Below, piece by piece: positions 6,252-6,715 of a stretch of DNA of 6,715 bases. The DNA is taken from the NCBI GenBank assembly GCA_913776795.1, contig CAJYRH010000651.1:1-6715 (forward strand), in the 5' to 3' direction. Position 1 is the first letter of the stretch; every line of letters begins with the position of its first letter. The notes under the pieces are model-generated. The model ran no database searches and was not told the DNA's origin. It saw only the letters and a program-made list of their open reading frames with translations. The stretch comes from an uncultured Pseudorhodoferax sp. (lineage in GTDB: Bacteria > Pseudomonadota > Gammaproteobacteria > Burkholderiales > Burkholderiaceae). The translations under genes were made by a program, and so were the position numbers.

Positions 6252-6715
6252 GGTCCGGCTCTCTCCTCGTGTTGTGTTCTTGATCCTGTGTCCGCGGCAC
6301 TGCAGCACACGCGAAGCGCGCAGCGCAGCGGCACCAGGTTCCGGCTCGACCGCAACCCGCACCCGTCCCGGACGGCGGACGGTGAGCATGCTGCGTGGAG
6401 GGTCCCAGGCCGGCCGACGCGGACCGGCGCGGTTCGACAGGCGTGCGGTGCGCAACACTGCGACGCCATTCCCCGGTGCCCTCGAAGAGCATGACATGTG
6501 TTGGCATTTCGAGCGCGTCGCTGAGACGGCGTGGCAAGCAATCGCGACGCTGGGTAAGGAACCGACCGGCTTTTTATTTATGTGCAGAACGGGCGGATCC
6601 GTAGCGGGCGACTGTCCTCGCCGCTGGCTGCGATCCAGTGTCGCGCCGACGAGAACGCCGGTAGGCGCCGGGCAGCCGTCTTGGCAGAATCGCGGCCCAT
6701 GCGCCGCTCCGCTCC
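6252..6715. other. Upstream non-coding region of the operon
   Basis: These 464 bases hold no convincing gene. Open frames here are short or Arg/Pro-rich. The region must carry the operon promoter if transcription starts nearby, but I find no good -35/-10 pair on the minus strand. The one compositional oddity is an AT-rich island at 6571-6584 (tttttatttatgtg on the plus strand; cacataaataaaaa on the minus strand). It could hold a weak -10 element (CATAAA), but no matching -35 lies 16-18 bases upstream. If used, it would leave a leader of roughly 300 bases. At the right edge an ATG at 6699 on the plus strand could begin a divergent gene, but only five codons are visible. Confidence 0.5.
6259..6268 (-). 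promoter_or_regulatory. Ribosome-binding site of gene A
   Basis: On the minus strand this reads GAGGAGAGAG, just upstream of the ATG at 6251. It is the only strong purine tract in this part of the leader, and it supports that ATG over the longer upstream open frame. Confidence 0.7.

Noticed and set aside
4368..6494. A 708-codon open frame on the plus strand opposite gene A
   Set aside because: It mirrors gene A exactly and has a His/Arg/Gly/Leu-rich, non-globular composition expected from the antisense of GC-rich codons. It has no coherent domains.
6252..6497. N-terminal extension of gene A by 82 codons
   Set aside because: The added residues are Arg/Pro/Gly-rich without structure, and a good ribosome-binding site sits before the ATG at 6251 instead.
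6420..6500. Sigma-54-type promoter on the minus strand (TGGCGTC...TTGC)
   Set aside because: The GG and GC elements are 12 bases apart rather than the required 10.
6545..6584. Rho-independent terminator on the plus strand before the T-rich tract
   Set aside because: The bases before the T-rich run (accgaccggc) cannot form a stem of useful length, and there is no plus-strand gene for it to end.
6395..6604. A 69-codon open frame on the plus strand in the leader
   Set aside because: It is Arg/Ser-rich, shows no recognisable domain and has no clear ribosome-binding site; chance open frames are common at this GC content.
6699..6715. Start of a divergent plus-strand gene (ATG at 6699)
   Set aside because: Only five codons (MRRSA) are visible and there is no clear ribosome-binding site, so it cannot be judged.

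Overview
The window is GC-rich bacterial DNA. It is dominated by three consecutive genes on the minus strand, read from right to left, with gaps of 46 and 25 bases between them, so they very probably form one operon. Codon use is strongly biased to G/C in third position (GCC, CTG, GGC, CAG, GTC, ATC). The genes start with ATG, and the first and third have purine-rich ribosome-binding sites. This fits a high-GC proteobacterium such as a Xanthomonadales or Burkholderiales relative, but there is no rRNA, tRNA or recognisable housekeeping gene to confirm that. I see no CRISPR array, insertion sequence, integrase or structural RNA.

Layout in transcription order (right to left). Positions 6252-6715 hold no convincing gene and form the upstream region. 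Gene A (4347-6251, 634 residues) has a helical N-terminal module, an acidic linker, a predicted alpha/beta module, a long disordered linker, two near-identical 56-residue helical repeats and a diverged third one, then a helical tail. Gene B (998-4300, 1100 residues) is a very long, almost wholly alpha-helical, coiled-coil-rich protein. Gene C (N-terminal 273 residues, 155-972) is a charged soluble protein whose end is not in the window. None has a signal peptide or transmembrane segment that I can see, none shows a catalytic signature I recognise, and together they contain only two cysteines in about 2000 residues. Genes A and B share a recurring short helical motif (aromatic, then alanine three residues later, then a large hydrophobic residue four further on). 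This suggests structurally related helical-hairpin or TPR-like units. I infer that the products act together as a scaffold, adaptor or exported structural/effector set, but the sequence names no function.

The left edge is anomalous. Bases 1-92 are an inverted copy (90 of 92 identical) of bases 155-246, separated by a 62-base loop. The duplicated part is the end of gene C as seen here. The plus strand through the loop reads as a natural continuation of gene C, while the minus strand does not. The simplest explanation is a fold-back chimera or assembly artefact at the end of the sequence. A real inverted duplication or small invertible segment remains possible. Gene C should be trusted only up to residue 273.
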